Shown in pieces: positions 42,790 through 51,152 of a DNA stretch of 64,000 nucleotides; position 1 is the stretch's first letter; each line of letters begins with the position of its first letter. The position numbers and the translations under genes were made by a program. This stretch comes from SIG701 sp045544955 (lineage in GTDB: Bacteria > Bacillota > Clostridia > Oscillospirales > CAG-272), in assembly GCA_045544955.1 (NCBI GenBank), contig JAZPZY010000043.1:3187-67186 (forward strand). The letters run 5' to 3'. The notes under the pieces are model-generated. The model saw nothing but the letters and a program-made list of their open reading frames with translations. It made no database searches and was not told the origin of the DNA.

Positions 42790-43947
42790 TTACTTGACGG
42801 TGCCGGAGGCGAGCTGCCTAATCATGTCAGCCGAGATCTCTGCAAACTTCGCCAGCTTGTCCATATCTACGGTTTCAATGGTATCGTCAGAGGTATGGAG
42901 ATTGCGGAAGGTCTGACGGTCGTAGAGCCATATTGTCGGGATGCCTGCGAGACTGAAGGCTTTATCGTCGCCTGCAAGTGTTGCTTCGATGGTGTTGAGG
43001 CAGTAGTTGACTTCGGGGAGTTTTTCCCTGTGACTAATCTCAAATTCGGGTGTACCGAGGATGAGTCCGCAGTCGTCGGTGTTGTAGAACCAGCGGATGT
43101 CTTCATCCTTGTGGCGGTTTACATAGTCAGCACTTCCGGGAGGGCATCCGCCTCTGTTTGGGATATACTCTTCGGCAGAGAACGCCGCAAATTCGACGGT
43201 CATACCCGGGTCATAGTCACGGAGCAGACGAGCCGTTTCCATCAGTACAGCAGTACCCGCGGCATTGTCACCTGCACCTTGAGTAAGCGGAGCTGTATCA
43301 AAATGCGCACCGTATACGCCCTTGACGTCACCCGAACCGATCTTTGCGATTACATTGTAAACGGTGGTGTCAAACGGTTCGGCATCGACTGTCAGACGGT
43401 AGGTATCGTTCGGATTTGCGATTATATCGTAGACGCCCTGCTTAGCAGCGGCAAGCGTTGCGATCTTAGAAATGTAAGCCGAACGGACAATCTTTGAACT
43501 TGGTGCCGTATCGGTATGACCGGTGCTCATAAATATAGCTGCCGCCGCACCGAGGTCTTCAAGTTCCTTTGCCATGTCGCATCTGTCGACTACTCTTCCG
43601 CCGATTTTTTTGATGAACACGATCTTATCCTTGACATCAAGTTCGGCAAACGGTTTGCTTCCATCATATATAACAGGTACGCCGGTGACATCGCAGGAAG
43701 CCGAGAAGTAGTTGGCGATAACAGAGCTTACGGGTCTGTTCTTTGTTACATTGAACAGCGAATATGAACGGCAATTCCAGCCGCGTACGGGATATTCCTC
43801 ACGGCGGACGTCAAGTCCGAGCGATTTCCAGTACTCTTCGATGTACAGAGCCGCTTGCTTTTCGCCGTCAGATCCGCAGTGACGTGAACCGCAGTCGAGG
43901 CAAAGTTTTTTCATGTGAGCCTTTACGTTGGCGAGTGTTTTGTTCAT
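42790..43947 (-). CDS. M28 family metallopeptidase
   Basis: A 385-residue cytosolic co-catalytic zinc peptidase (aminopeptidase Y/IAP group). Probable zinc ligands and catalytic residues are in GAHFDTA, GAGDNAAGT, FSAEEY, the NTDDCG segment and the C-terminal RNLHTSDD. A protease-associated region (about 90-200) interrupts the fold. No signal peptide is seen. A GGAGG site precedes the ATG. The C-terminal VDMDKLAKFAE...MIRQLA resembles the orphan fragment just upstream (43968-44066), so there was once a tandem pair. Confidence 0.85.
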   Translation of the reverse strand: MNKTLANVKAHMKKLCLDCGSRHCGSDGEKQAALYIEEYWKSLGLDVRREEYPVRGWNCRSYSLFNVTKNRPVSSVIANYFSASCDVTGVPVIYDGSKPFAELDVKDKIVFIKKIGGRVVDRCDMAKELEDLGAAAAIFMSTGHTDTAPSSKIVRSAYISKIATLAAAKQGVYDIIANPNDTYRLTVDAEPFDTTVYNVIAKIGSGDVKGVYGAHFDTAPLTQGAGDNAAGTAVLMETARLLRDYDPGMTVEFAAFSAEEYIPNRGGCPPGSADYVNRHKDEDIRWFYNTDDCGLILGTPEFEISHREKLPEVNYCLNTIEATLAGDDKAFSLAGIPTIWLYDRQTFRNLHTSDDTIETVDMDKLAKFAEISADMIRQLASGTVK

Positions 43948-43967
43948 TTATATACCTCCGCATAAAA

Positions 43968-44066
43968 TCATTTTGATGTTGCCGCAAGCTGTCGAAGCAG
44001 TCGGCAATTCACCTCAGTTTCGTAAGCAAGACGGTCGAGGTCAACTTTTTCAAACCGTATTAGCCT
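43968..44066 (-). pseudogene. C-terminal remnant of a second M28-type peptidase
   Basis: A stop-bounded frame of 32 codons ending at 43968 reads FEKVDLDRLAYETE then LLRQLAATSK. It aligns with the last about 25 residues of the intact M28 peptidase just downstream (VDMDKLAKFAE...MIRQLASGTVK): about 10 of 21 positions are identical and several more conservative. It has no start or ribosome site. The rest of the 209-base gap holds nothing else I can recognise. Confidence 0.6.
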
Positions 44067-44156
44067 TTACGAACAGGAAGTTTTTTGGAAGACGTATATA
44101 TGTTAATATCTAAACACGAAAAAAGTCAATACCTTTTTCAAAATTTACTTATAATT

Positions 44157-44726
44157 TTAGTCTTCGTAAACTGTTGAAAATCCAACTTCATTGCTTAAAA
44201 TATCAGGCGAATGGAATAAAAGCGTCGTATATTCTCCGTTTCCGTAATTATTCACAAATGCCTGGCTTTTTTCTAAAGAATATGTATTACCCGTAGGAAT
44301 TTTTTCTTCAAAATTCTTAGGATAATAACATTCATCACCGCATAAAAGAAATTTTCCTGCATAAACGATGCAAGAACCCACTGAGTGACCGCCGTATCTT
44401 TCTATTATTACGTTTTCATCAACGGTAAATTTTTCGTCAAATATATTTACATTTTCTCTTCCATCTATATAGGACTTCGCCTTCTGCGCTTCCTCCCTCT
44501 GGATGTGTACCGTTGCTTTTTTATAATAGCCTAAATTGTCAATATGGTCAAAATGGGCATGTGTTATTAAAACATCTGTTATATCATCGGGTGTGAGTCT
44601 GTATTGAGCAAGGAGTTCTGTTGTCATGGAATAGACATAAAATTTGTACCGCTCCTTGCCTTCGCAACCAACATCTACCAAGATATTCTTTTTGTCAGTT
44701 TGTATAAGATAAAAACAAAATGACAT
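44157..44726 (-). pseudogene. MBL fold metallo-hydrolase, N terminus probably frameshifted
   Basis: The frame gives 189 residues of a metallo-beta-lactamase-fold hydrolase with the zinc motif THAHFDHID, a GGHSVGS segment and a LLCGDECYY segment, related to lactonase-like MBL proteins. The ATG at 44726 has no Shine-Dalgarno site and begins inside what looks like the first conserved strand. In the +1 frame just upstream (to about 44,819) the DNA reads VYMLNKITAESDQTVTLP, a plausible missing N terminus. One inserted base near 44,727 would join the two. The gene is clearly more AT-rich than its neighbours, suggesting transfer. A sequencing error would also explain the break. Confidence 0.6.
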
Positions 44727-44819
44727 GGGAGAGTAACCGTTTGGTCGCTCTCGGCGGTAATTTTATTTAGCATATAAACTTGCTTTATCGCAGGTACGCC
44801 TAAGGCGGTCCTTTTTATT

Positions 44820-45584
44820 TTATTGCATAAAAACTTCATAATTCCCATACGCCACTTTTTCGAGGATCTCGTTTTCACACCGGCAGGTTTCAAGATTCAG
44901 CTGCTGACACTTGAAGGTGTACAGCGGAAATCCCGCACCGAAAATCACTTTATCCGGGCTTACCGTTTCAAAAAGCACGTCATAGGTGAAAAGAACGTGC
45001 TTAAAACAGGCTGTGTCCACCCATACGTTGGGCGTGCGGTTCACTTCCTGTGCAATCTTCATGATTTCCGTATTATACGCGCCGGAAATCAGAAATTTCG
45101 TTTCGGGGCACTTTTTCGCAAGTTCAATCACTTTCAGTGCCGGCTGCACCTTCTGGTACAGCAGATAGTCGATCCGTTCGTCTTCCATGCGGGAGGTAAC
45201 GATTACCCGAAGCCCCGCTATTCCGGCTTCTTTGCAGAACGTTACTATCTTTTCGTCATCCGGCGAGTAGCCGTGATAGGAAGGGTAGAGACGCACAGCG
45301 GCGGCGTTCAGCTCGTCCTTGCCTTTTGCGAGATCGTCAACAGCACCGGGCAGCAGGGGATTTGCACTCATGGCAAAACGGTATCCCGGGTGTGCGTTTA
45401 CGATGCCGGCGGCATCCGCATCGCTTTCGTACGGATCGTTGTAAAACACGCTTTCCAGACACCCAACAAGACCGCCGTGCACGTCGTCCTTTTTATGAAC
45501 CGCAAGAAGATCGTCTATGGTGTTTTTGTATAGCTTCCGGAACGGCCAGCTGCCGATAAATCCGCAGACGTCATACGTTTTCAT
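44820..45584 (-). CDS. Amidohydrolase family protein (Amidohydro_2-related), copy C
   Basis: A 254-residue TIM-barrel hydrolase-like protein, shorter than the 300-residue copies at 20-23 kb. The N terminus reads DVCGFIGSWPF where active members have D-x-H-x-H, so the first metal-ligand His pair is missing. A conserved VIFGAGFPLYT segment is near 217. It may be a regulatory or inactive partner of the overlapping upstream amidohydrolase (ATGA overlap at 45581-45584). It ends the cluster-2 gene run. Confidence 0.7.
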   Translation of the reverse strand: MKTYDVCGFIGSWPFRKLYKNTIDDLLAVHKKDDVHGGLVGCLESVFYNDPYESDADAAGIVNAHPGYRFAMSANPLLPGAVDDLAKGKDELNAAAVRLYPSYHGYSPDDEKIVTFCKEAGIAGLRVIVTSRMEDERIDYLLYQKVQPALKVIELAKKCPETKFLISGAYNTEIMKIAQEVNRTPNVWVDTACFKHVLFTYDVLFETVSPDKVIFGAGFPLYTFKCQQLNLETCRCENEILEKVAYGNYEVFMQ

Positions 45585-46327
45585 ATTCTGTCCCCCAGGT
45601 TGAATAGTTTCACGGCGTTGTTATACAGAATGTCTTCTCTTTCCCTATCGCTAAGATCCGCCTCCAGCACCTGTCCGTAGTTCATGGTAAACGTGCCCGG
45701 CATATCCGTGCCGAACAGGATCCGGTCCGTGCCGATCTGACGCACCGTGTAATCCAGATCATCCCGACGGTAGATAGAGCCGCTGATATCCACGAACACG
45801 TTTTGATAGTCCCGGATCGCCTTGATTCCGTGGTAACAGTTAGCCCCCAGGTGTGCCATAATAAGCTTTGCCTCCGGATATCGCACGGCGAGATTTTTCA
45901 CGTTCGCCCCCGTGGATTCAAATTCCAGCTGTCCCACCGTTTTCACAAAACTGTGAATTAGAACGGGAATATCATACCGTATGCACTGTTCGACAAGGGG
46001 ATATACCCGGGGATCATCGCAAAGGGTGGATACCCACAGCTTCATGCCGATCATGCCCCGCTCCTCTACGCCCCGCTTCAGTACGTCCATGGCGTTTCTA
46101 AGGGCAGGATTCACATATTCGTACCCCAGAAAGTTTTTCGGATACTTCTTACAGATCCGATAAACCTCACCGCTCAAAAATTCGATTTCTTCTTCATCGG
46201 GATTATGACTTTGCAGCGGAGAAATAAAGACCTTGTCAATGCCGTACAGCTCACAGGCTTCGATCAATTGCTGCGCGTTGGCATCCACTTTCCGGCCCCA
46301 GATGTGGGCGTGCACGTCGATAATCAT
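45581..46327 (-). CDS. Amidohydrolase family protein (Amidohydro_2), copy D
   Basis: A 248-residue TIM-barrel metal-dependent hydrolase with an intact N-terminal IDVHAH motif, a second His in IPVLIHSF (near 133), LIMAHLGAN (near 161) and FGTDMPG (near 211). The fold and motifs resemble lactonases/decarboxylases of COG2159. It is preceded by a GTAAAGGAG site and overlaps the next gene by four bases. A 91-base gap separates it from the 2-hydroxyacid dehydrogenase upstream. Confidence 0.83.
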   Translation of the reverse strand: MIIDVHAHIWGRKVDANAQQLIEACELYGIDKVFISPLQSHNPDEEEIEFLSGEVYRICKKYPKNFLGYEYVNPALRNAMDVLKRGVEERGMIGMKLWVSTLCDDPRVYPLVEQCIRYDIPVLIHSFVKTVGQLEFESTGANVKNLAVRYPEAKLIMAHLGANCYHGIKAIRDYQNVFVDISGSIYRRDDLDYTVRQIGTDRILFGTDMPGTFTMNYGQVLEADLSDREREDILYNNAVKLFNLGDRI

Positions 46328-46418
46328 AAAAACGCCGTCTCTCCTTTACGTAAGAGATACGTGGGAGCCGACTGTGCCGGCTCCCACAAAAACAGGATCG
46401 TATCTTTTAGAAGATGCT

Positions 46419-47408
46419 TTACGCCATGGTGGCGAGCATTTCTTTCTTTACTTCGCAGGATAGGGGTTCGCCTTTCAGGAACAGTTCGATTTCCTCCACG
46501 ACGTGGGCGCCGATCCGGAGTCTGCCGTTGCTGGCAAGACCGGCCAGATGGGGTGTCATAATAACGTTCGGGAGTGTGCGAAGCGGATTGTCAGCAAGCG
46601 GCGGTTCGGGATCGAACACGTCCAGACAAGCGTACCGCAGATTGCCTGCCGCCATGTGCTCGTACAGAGCCTGCTCGTCGATGAGCGAGCCGCGGGAGGT
46701 ATTGATGAGGATGGCATCCTGTTTCATCAGTTTCAGCGTATCGGCGTTGATCATATGATACGTTGCGGGAATGGAGGGCGCGTGCACGGACAGAATATCA
46801 GATTCGCGGAAGAGTTCTTCCAGTTCCACCTTTTTCGCACCCATTGCCTCTGCCTGTTCTGCCGTTACAAAGGGATCGTAGAGCATAATGTTCACGCCGA
46901 AGTTGCCCATGAGTTTGATGAAGTGTCTGCCAACGAAGCCGGCGCTGATAACGCCCACGTTCAGCTCGTACAACTCGCGGCACTCACCGCGGCGCTCACG
47001 GAAGCCGCCGTTGTGAATGTCTGCGTTTACGTTGAAGAAGTTCTTGGAAGCGGAGATGGCAAAACCGAGGGCACATTCCGCAACGCCGATGCCGAGGGGC
47101 TTGGTGGAGGCGTCCACGCGGATGCCGCGATCCCAAAGATCGTCTGTAACAATAGGCTTTACCGTACCGGCGGCATGGATAACCAGCTGCAGATTGGGAG
47201 CCACGTCCAGCACATCTGCCGTCAGACTCTGGCTTCCCCAGGAGGTAATGGCAATGTCCGCGCCGGCAAGGGTGGGCTTGATTGCCTCGGGAGTAAGATC
47301 ATCGGAGGGATGGATAACCACTTCACCGAACGTGCGGAGTTTATCAAGTGCTTTATTGGTAAAGAGTACGGGAACCTGGGAGTTTTTGAATATCAGTGCG
47401 ATTTTCAT
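46419..47408 (-). CDS. D-isomer-specific 2-hydroxyacid dehydrogenase
   Basis: A 329-residue NAD-dependent dehydrogenase (SerA/GhrB/DdlDH family). The nucleotide-binding loop is GVISAGFVGR near 150, lacking one canonical Gly of GxGxxG. The catalytic triad is present: Arg in NTSRGSLID, Glu in DVFDPEPPL and His in MTPHLAG. It would reduce a 2-keto acid or oxidise a 2-hydroxy acid. In this cluster it may handle an acid formed by the amidohydrolases or the enolase-superfamily enzyme. A GAAAGGA site precedes the ATG. Confidence 0.86.
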   Translation of the reverse strand: MKIALIFKNSQVPVLFTNKALDKLRTFGEVVIHPSDDLTPEAIKPTLAGADIAITSWGSQSLTADVLDVAPNLQLVIHAAGTVKPIVTDDLWDRGIRVDASTKPLGIGVAECALGFAISASKNFFNVNADIHNGGFRERRGECRELYELNVGVISAGFVGRHFIKLMGNFGVNIMLYDPFVTAEQAEAMGAKKVELEELFRESDILSVHAPSIPATYHMINADTLKLMKQDAILINTSRGSLIDEQALYEHMAAGNLRYACLDVFDPEPPLADNPLRTLPNVIMTPHLAGLASNGRLRIGAHVVEEIELFLKGEPLSCEVKKEMLATMA

Positions 47409-47441
47409 GACGTATTCCTTTCAGTATGTAAAGATTTTGTT

Positions 47442-48728
47442 TCAGCGGAAAGCAGGATTTTTTTCAGCCAGAAGGGACTGATAATGGGGGGAGAGTTCGT
47501 ACAGACCGCCGGCGTTGCGGTAGAACGCATCGTCCAGCGTATAGACGGAGGCATCCGTTTCCGTGCCTTTTCTCGGTACGTAGGATTTCATTTCTTCCCA
47601 GCGGACGTAGTTCTGGGCACCGTTGGATTCCACCACGCCGATCTTCATTCCCCGGAGAGGGGTGAGGCGTGCGGCGAAGTTTTTGTTCCACTCCACCATG
47701 AGGGGATTTACGGTAAGATCGGCACAGAAACACTGCACACCGGCATCCGCTGCCGCCTGTGCCATCTCTCGGGTCACTGTGAGCGTTTTAGCGATGGGTT
47801 TCAATGTCAGGGCACCGTAGCCCTCCCGGATGCGTTTCTGCGCGTCAGCGAGGCTGTGAATGCTCTCGTCGGCCGCAAAGCAGACGGGAAGATCGCTGAC
47901 GTTGATATCGCTGTCGGTGGGGAAGGGTTCCTCAAAGAGAACGGTATTTTCGAGGATGCCCTCTTTTTCAAAATGATCGAGGAGGCTTTTCAGCTGTTCC
48001 TTCGTTTCGTAGCGGCCGTTGGCGTCAAAATAATAGGCGATCCGGCCGTTTTCCGTATACGGCGTGGAGAAGGCTTTCAGCACGGAATGAATTTCCGATG
48101 CCCGCATCATGTCCCAGGCCAGCATCTTTTCCCGATCCCCGTCGCCGGCAGGATCGGATCCCAACTTAATTTTGAAGAGACAGATGTCGTTTTCCGCCAT
48201 GCGCGCCACTTCCGCAAGAGGGGTGCTGTACGTCACGAGGGGAACGTTGGCCAGCCGCTGTTCTTTTCTCGTGCCCTTGAAAACGAAATCAAATTCCGTC
48301 TCCCCGCGAAGCCGGGCGAACAGCTGCCAGGCAGCCATATCCACGGGAACCAACGCGTTCAGAACGAAAGTTTCCGTAACGGGAAAACCAACCGTTTCCC
48401 GGGCGTACTGAAGACAGGCAGGAAAGACGCTTTTTACCACGTCTTCCGGCCGGGAGAAGGATTTTCCTTTTATCATGTCAGCCGCATATTCCGTGACGGC
48501 GAACATGAGCCGATTGCTTTCCTCTTCGCAGAAGGAGGCGAAGACCCGGCCGTCCGACCAGAGGACGCTCTGTATCCCCAGACCGATTCCGATCTCGCCT
48601 TCGGCAGAAAGACCAACAACAGTCTGCCATACGCCGGTCAGTTTGCTTCCTTTGAAGCCGAACGCATTTTTGAACAACTCCGGTTCATATGCGGCGGCGG
48701 TGTCCTTTATGCAGATCATGTTACTCAC
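47442..48728 (-). CDS. Enolase superfamily (mandelate racemase/muconate lactonizing type) protein
   Basis: A 428-residue enolase-superfamily enzyme. Catalytic FKIKLG (KxK) is near 201, the metal ligands are in FDANGR, FEEPFP and AADESIH, and another Lys lies in LKPIAK near 322. KxK plus a Lys on the later strand, with no His-Asp dyad, fits the MLE subgroup (epimerases, cycloisomerases, syn-dehydrations) better than acid-sugar dehydratases of the MR subgroup. The GTG start at 48728 overlaps the preceding stop (GTGA). An ATG three codons on is possible. Confidence 0.82.
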   Translation of the reverse strand: MSNMICIKDTAAAYEPELFKNAFGFKGSKLTGVWQTVVGLSAEGEIGIGLGIQSVLWSDGRVFASFCEEESNRLMFAVTEYAADMIKGKSFSRPEDVVKSVFPACLQYARETVGFPVTETFVLNALVPVDMAAWQLFARLRGETEFDFVFKGTRKEQRLANVPLVTYSTPLAEVARMAENDICLFKIKLGSDPAGDGDREKMLAWDMMRASEIHSVLKAFSTPYTENGRIAYYFDANGRYETKEQLKSLLDHFEKEGILENTVLFEEPFPTDSDINVSDLPVCFAADESIHSLADAQKRIREGYGALTLKPIAKTLTVTREMAQAAADAGVQCFCADLTVNPLMVEWNKNFAARLTPLRGMKIGVVESNGAQNYVRWEEMKSYVPRKGTETDASVYTLDDAFYRNAGGLYELSPHYQSLLAEKNPAFR

Positions 48729-49669
48729 GGCTTTACAAACAGCTTTGCCGCGGTTGCCGCGTAACCGCGCTCAAATTCGTATCCGTCAAAGGATACGTCT
48801 TCCAGTCGGGGATCGTCAAGTCGGATCTCCTCACCGCCGGTCATTCTGGACAGTTTGCAGGCGAGAGCCAGGGTGATGGGAATAAGCATTTCTTCCACGG
48901 AAGCGAGGATGTTTTCCTTGCCCTCCATGTAGTTGCATATCTGATTCATCATACATGCATAGAACGTCTTTGTGTCAGGCGTGAACGCTACGTTCCCGCC
49001 CTTATTGGGGATGATCAGGATACTGATGGCAGAGGCTTTTTTTGTAGAGTTCTGGAAGGTGGCAGTCACGCCGCCTTCAAAGGTGAAGAAATACGTATAT
49101 GTGGAGACACCGTCTTTTTCAGCAGTTCCCACACATTTTACACTTACCGGCTTTTCGTCTATAATTGCGCAGAGCGTTTCCAGTGCATGGATGCCGTAGT
49201 TGAAGTCGTCGTTGCCCACGGCTACGTTTACGTGCATAATTTTCGCGTCGTTAGCGGCGATTTCTGCCTTGGCAGTATGGATTTCGCTGGAGTAACGGAG
49301 GGCAGACGTGCCGATGATCTTCGCACCGGCTTTCGAAAGCTCCAGCAATTTTCTCCCGTCGGCAAGATTGCCTACCAGCGGCTTGTCAATATATACCGGC
49401 TTATTACGGTCGATGAAGGGAGCGAGATACCCCAGGTGTTTGTCCCAGTTGCAGGCGTGCACGATGCCCAGATCCACCTGATCTGCCAGCTCCTCCAGGG
49501 AACTACATACGTTGACATTGTACAGTTCCGCGAATGCCTGCACCTCGTCGTCACCGCGAAATCCGTCGTTGAACACGGCAGTGTAGCGGGCTCTCTCCTC
49601 TTGGGCGAGGGCGGTGGAAAAGGTTTTCGGGTGGGATACGTCGATGGTTACTGCACCAAATTTCAGCAT
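48725..49669 (-). CDS. Gfo/Idh/MocA family oxidoreductase
   Basis: A 314-residue NAD(P)-dependent dehydrogenase, somewhat short for the family. It has a divergent N-terminal Rossmann segment (MLKFGAVTIDVSHPKTF), the VYIDKPLVG motif with the conserved Lys near 91-99, and a C-terminal domain with NYGIHALETLC, which holds the conserved His. The frame is open further up, but an AAGGAG site fits the ATG at 49669. It overlaps the enolase-superfamily gene (GTGA) and follows the AraC gene closely. Confidence 0.83.
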   Translation of the reverse strand: MLKFGAVTIDVSHPKTFSTALAQEERARYTAVFNDGFRGDDEVQAFAELYNVNVCSSLEELADQVDLGIVHACNWDKHLGYLAPFIDRNKPVYIDKPLVGNLADGRKLLELSKAGAKIIGTSALRYSSEIHTAKAEIAANDAKIMHVNVAVGNDDFNYGIHALETLCAIIDEKPVSVKCVGTAEKDGVSTYTYFFTFEGGVTATFQNSTKKASAISILIIPNKGGNVAFTPDTKTFYACMMNQICNYMEGKENILASVEEMLIPITLALACKLSRMTGGEEIRLDDPRLEDVSFDGYEFERGYAATAAKLFVKP

Positions 49670-49673
49670 GATT

Positions 49674-50492
49674 TTATTTCTCCTTTTTGATAAATTGTGC
49701 TCTGTAATCATTGGGTGATACGTTTTCTTTTTCCTTGAAATAGCGGCTGAAATAGTGGATGCTTCCAAAACCTACTTCTCTTGCAATATCGGTGACGCTT
49801 TTTTCTGTGGTGGTAAGAAGCACCTTTGCGCGTTCAATCCGCTGTAGATTTACGTACTTCATAGGGGAAATACCCCATATTTCGTTGAAACGCAGTGTGA
49901 GGTAGGATTTTTCGAAATGGGCAACCTCGCAAAGGGTTTCCAGTGACAGCGGCTCAGACAGATGTTCATCAATATAGTCCGTGACCTTGATAAGCTCTAC
50001 GGCACTGTCTATGTCGCCCTTCTGTCGGAAGGGCGGATCAAAATAGATTTTGTGTGAGACGGTGTCGTCGCCTTTTATATCTCTTTTCCGAAGAAGCTTG
50101 ATGAAAAAGAGAAGCATGGCGGCATTGGTGGCTTCGTTGCTGTACGGTGCCTGGGAAAGTCCTTCCTTGAGCACGTCCTTCATGGATACGCGCAGAGAAA
50201 GATGCTCGTCTATGTCGATTTCTTCGGGAAGCTGCCTGAGGCTGTAGTCGAACTCTTCGCCTTCCACGGTAAACTTGAACTCCGCCAGGCGCAAAACGCC
50301 GTTTGGCGTTGTGGAATGGGGAACCATCGGCTTTACAAAGTATCCTTTGCCGGGGGTGGCAGAATACACGTTGTCGCCGATCCGCATGGTACCGGTGCCT
50401 TTCTGGCAGTATATGAACTGATAGTAATTATGCGTGTGGAGATTTACGGTGGAGGTGACGTGATCCGAAATCAGAATAGTGTACAGTTCCAT
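49674..50492 (-). CDS. AraC family transcriptional regulator
   Basis: A 272-residue regulator. The N-terminal cupin-like domain (LHTHNYYQFIYCQKG near 20; GKGYFVKPMVPH near 55) and C-terminal helix-turn-helix pair (LCEVAHFEKSYLTLRFN; DIAREVGFGSIHYFSRYFK) are clear. The start at 50492 is set by a GAGGAA site; the longer frame upstream overlaps the GNAT gene. Gene order GNAT-AraC-Gfo suggests it is transcribed with, and controls, the cluster. Confidence 0.9.
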   Translation of the reverse strand: MELYTILISDHVTSTVNLHTHNYYQFIYCQKGTGTMRIGDNVYSATPGKGYFVKPMVPHSTTPNGVLRLAEFKFTVEGEEFDYSLRQLPEEIDIDEHLSLRVSMKDVLKEGLSQAPYSNEATNAAMLLFFIKLLRKRDIKGDDTVSHKIYFDPPFRQKGDIDSAVELIKVTDYIDEHLSEPLSLETLCEVAHFEKSYLTLRFNEIWGISPMKYVNLQRIERAKVLLTTTEKSVTDIAREVGFGSIHYFSRYFKEKENVSPNDYRAQFIKKEK

Positions 50493-50502
50493 GTTTTCCT
50501 CG

Positions 50503-50988
50503 TCACAGCATTTTGAAGTAGGTGATTTGTTCAAGTCCCTTTGAGAATCCGGCTTTTTCGTAGGCACGTCTTGCCGGCATGTGGACATCATCAAGTCCGG
50601 TGGTTACCTTTACGGCGATGCAGCCACGTTCCCGCAAAATTTCAAATACACGATCATACAGTTTTCCGGCGATGCCGTTTCCTTTATATGCGGAAGAAAC
50701 GGCATTATTGGAGATGATGCCGACTGTTCCGTCTGTACGGTAGGTACAGAAACCGCAGACCTCGTCTTCGCATTCCGCAACGAGACAGTATCCGTTGGCT
50801 ACAGACGTACGGATAGCTGTTTCTTTTTTCTTTAGATTGTCTTTATGTGTGGTCTCGTACAGGGTGTCTCCCAGTTCCTTGCGGTATTCCATGTAGATCA
50901 CTGCCCACTGTTCCATGGAGATGGCGACGAGGGCATCGGTGTCGCTTTCACGGGCATATCTTACGGCAATCTTACGTTCTTTCTTCAT
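50503..50988 (-). CDS. GNAT family N-acetyltransferase
   Basis: A 161-residue GCN5-related acetyltransferase. The acetyl-CoA loop is AVSSAYKGNGIAGKLYDR near 103, preceded by the beta-bulge CGFCTYRTDG. The substrate is unknown. The ATG at 50988 has a GGGAGA site; the frame extends upstream to 51072 across the promoter, which excludes a longer form. First gene of the cluster-2 run. Confidence 0.85.
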   Translation of the reverse strand: MKKERKIAVRYARESDTDALVAISMEQWAVIYMEYRKELGDTLYETTHKDNLKKKETAIRTSVANGYCLVAECEDEVCGFCTYRTDGTVGIISNNAVSSAYKGNGIAGKLYDRVFEILRERGCIAVKVTTGLDDVHMPARRAYEKAGFSKGLEQITYFKML

Positions 50989-51022
50989 GGCAATCTCCCA
51001 AAAATAACATACTGTTTCTTTA

Positions 51023-51051
51023 AGTATAACCAACGGAAAAGTAAATGTCAA
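51023..51051 (-). promoter_or_regulatory. Promoter of the GNAT-AraC-Gfo cluster
   Basis: Perfect TTGACA (51046-51051) and TATACT (51023-51028) on the minus strand, spacer 17 bases, about 35 bases before the GNAT start. Confidence 0.8.
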
Positions 51052-51113
51052 TCTAAGAAGGAAAATATGCAAATAATGTGCAAAATTAAGGTTAAATCGG
51101 CGATTATATAATA

Positions 51114-51143
51114 ACGCTCCTCTGCGTGTTTGCAGGGGAGCGT
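51114..51143 (-). terminator. Hairpin after clpX
   Basis: ACGCTCC (51114-51120) and GGAGCGT (51137-51143), extended by CTGC/GCAG, with a six-base loop. The minus-strand tail is AT-rich but has no long T-run. Confidence 0.65.
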
Positions 51144-51152
51144 ATCGATGTT

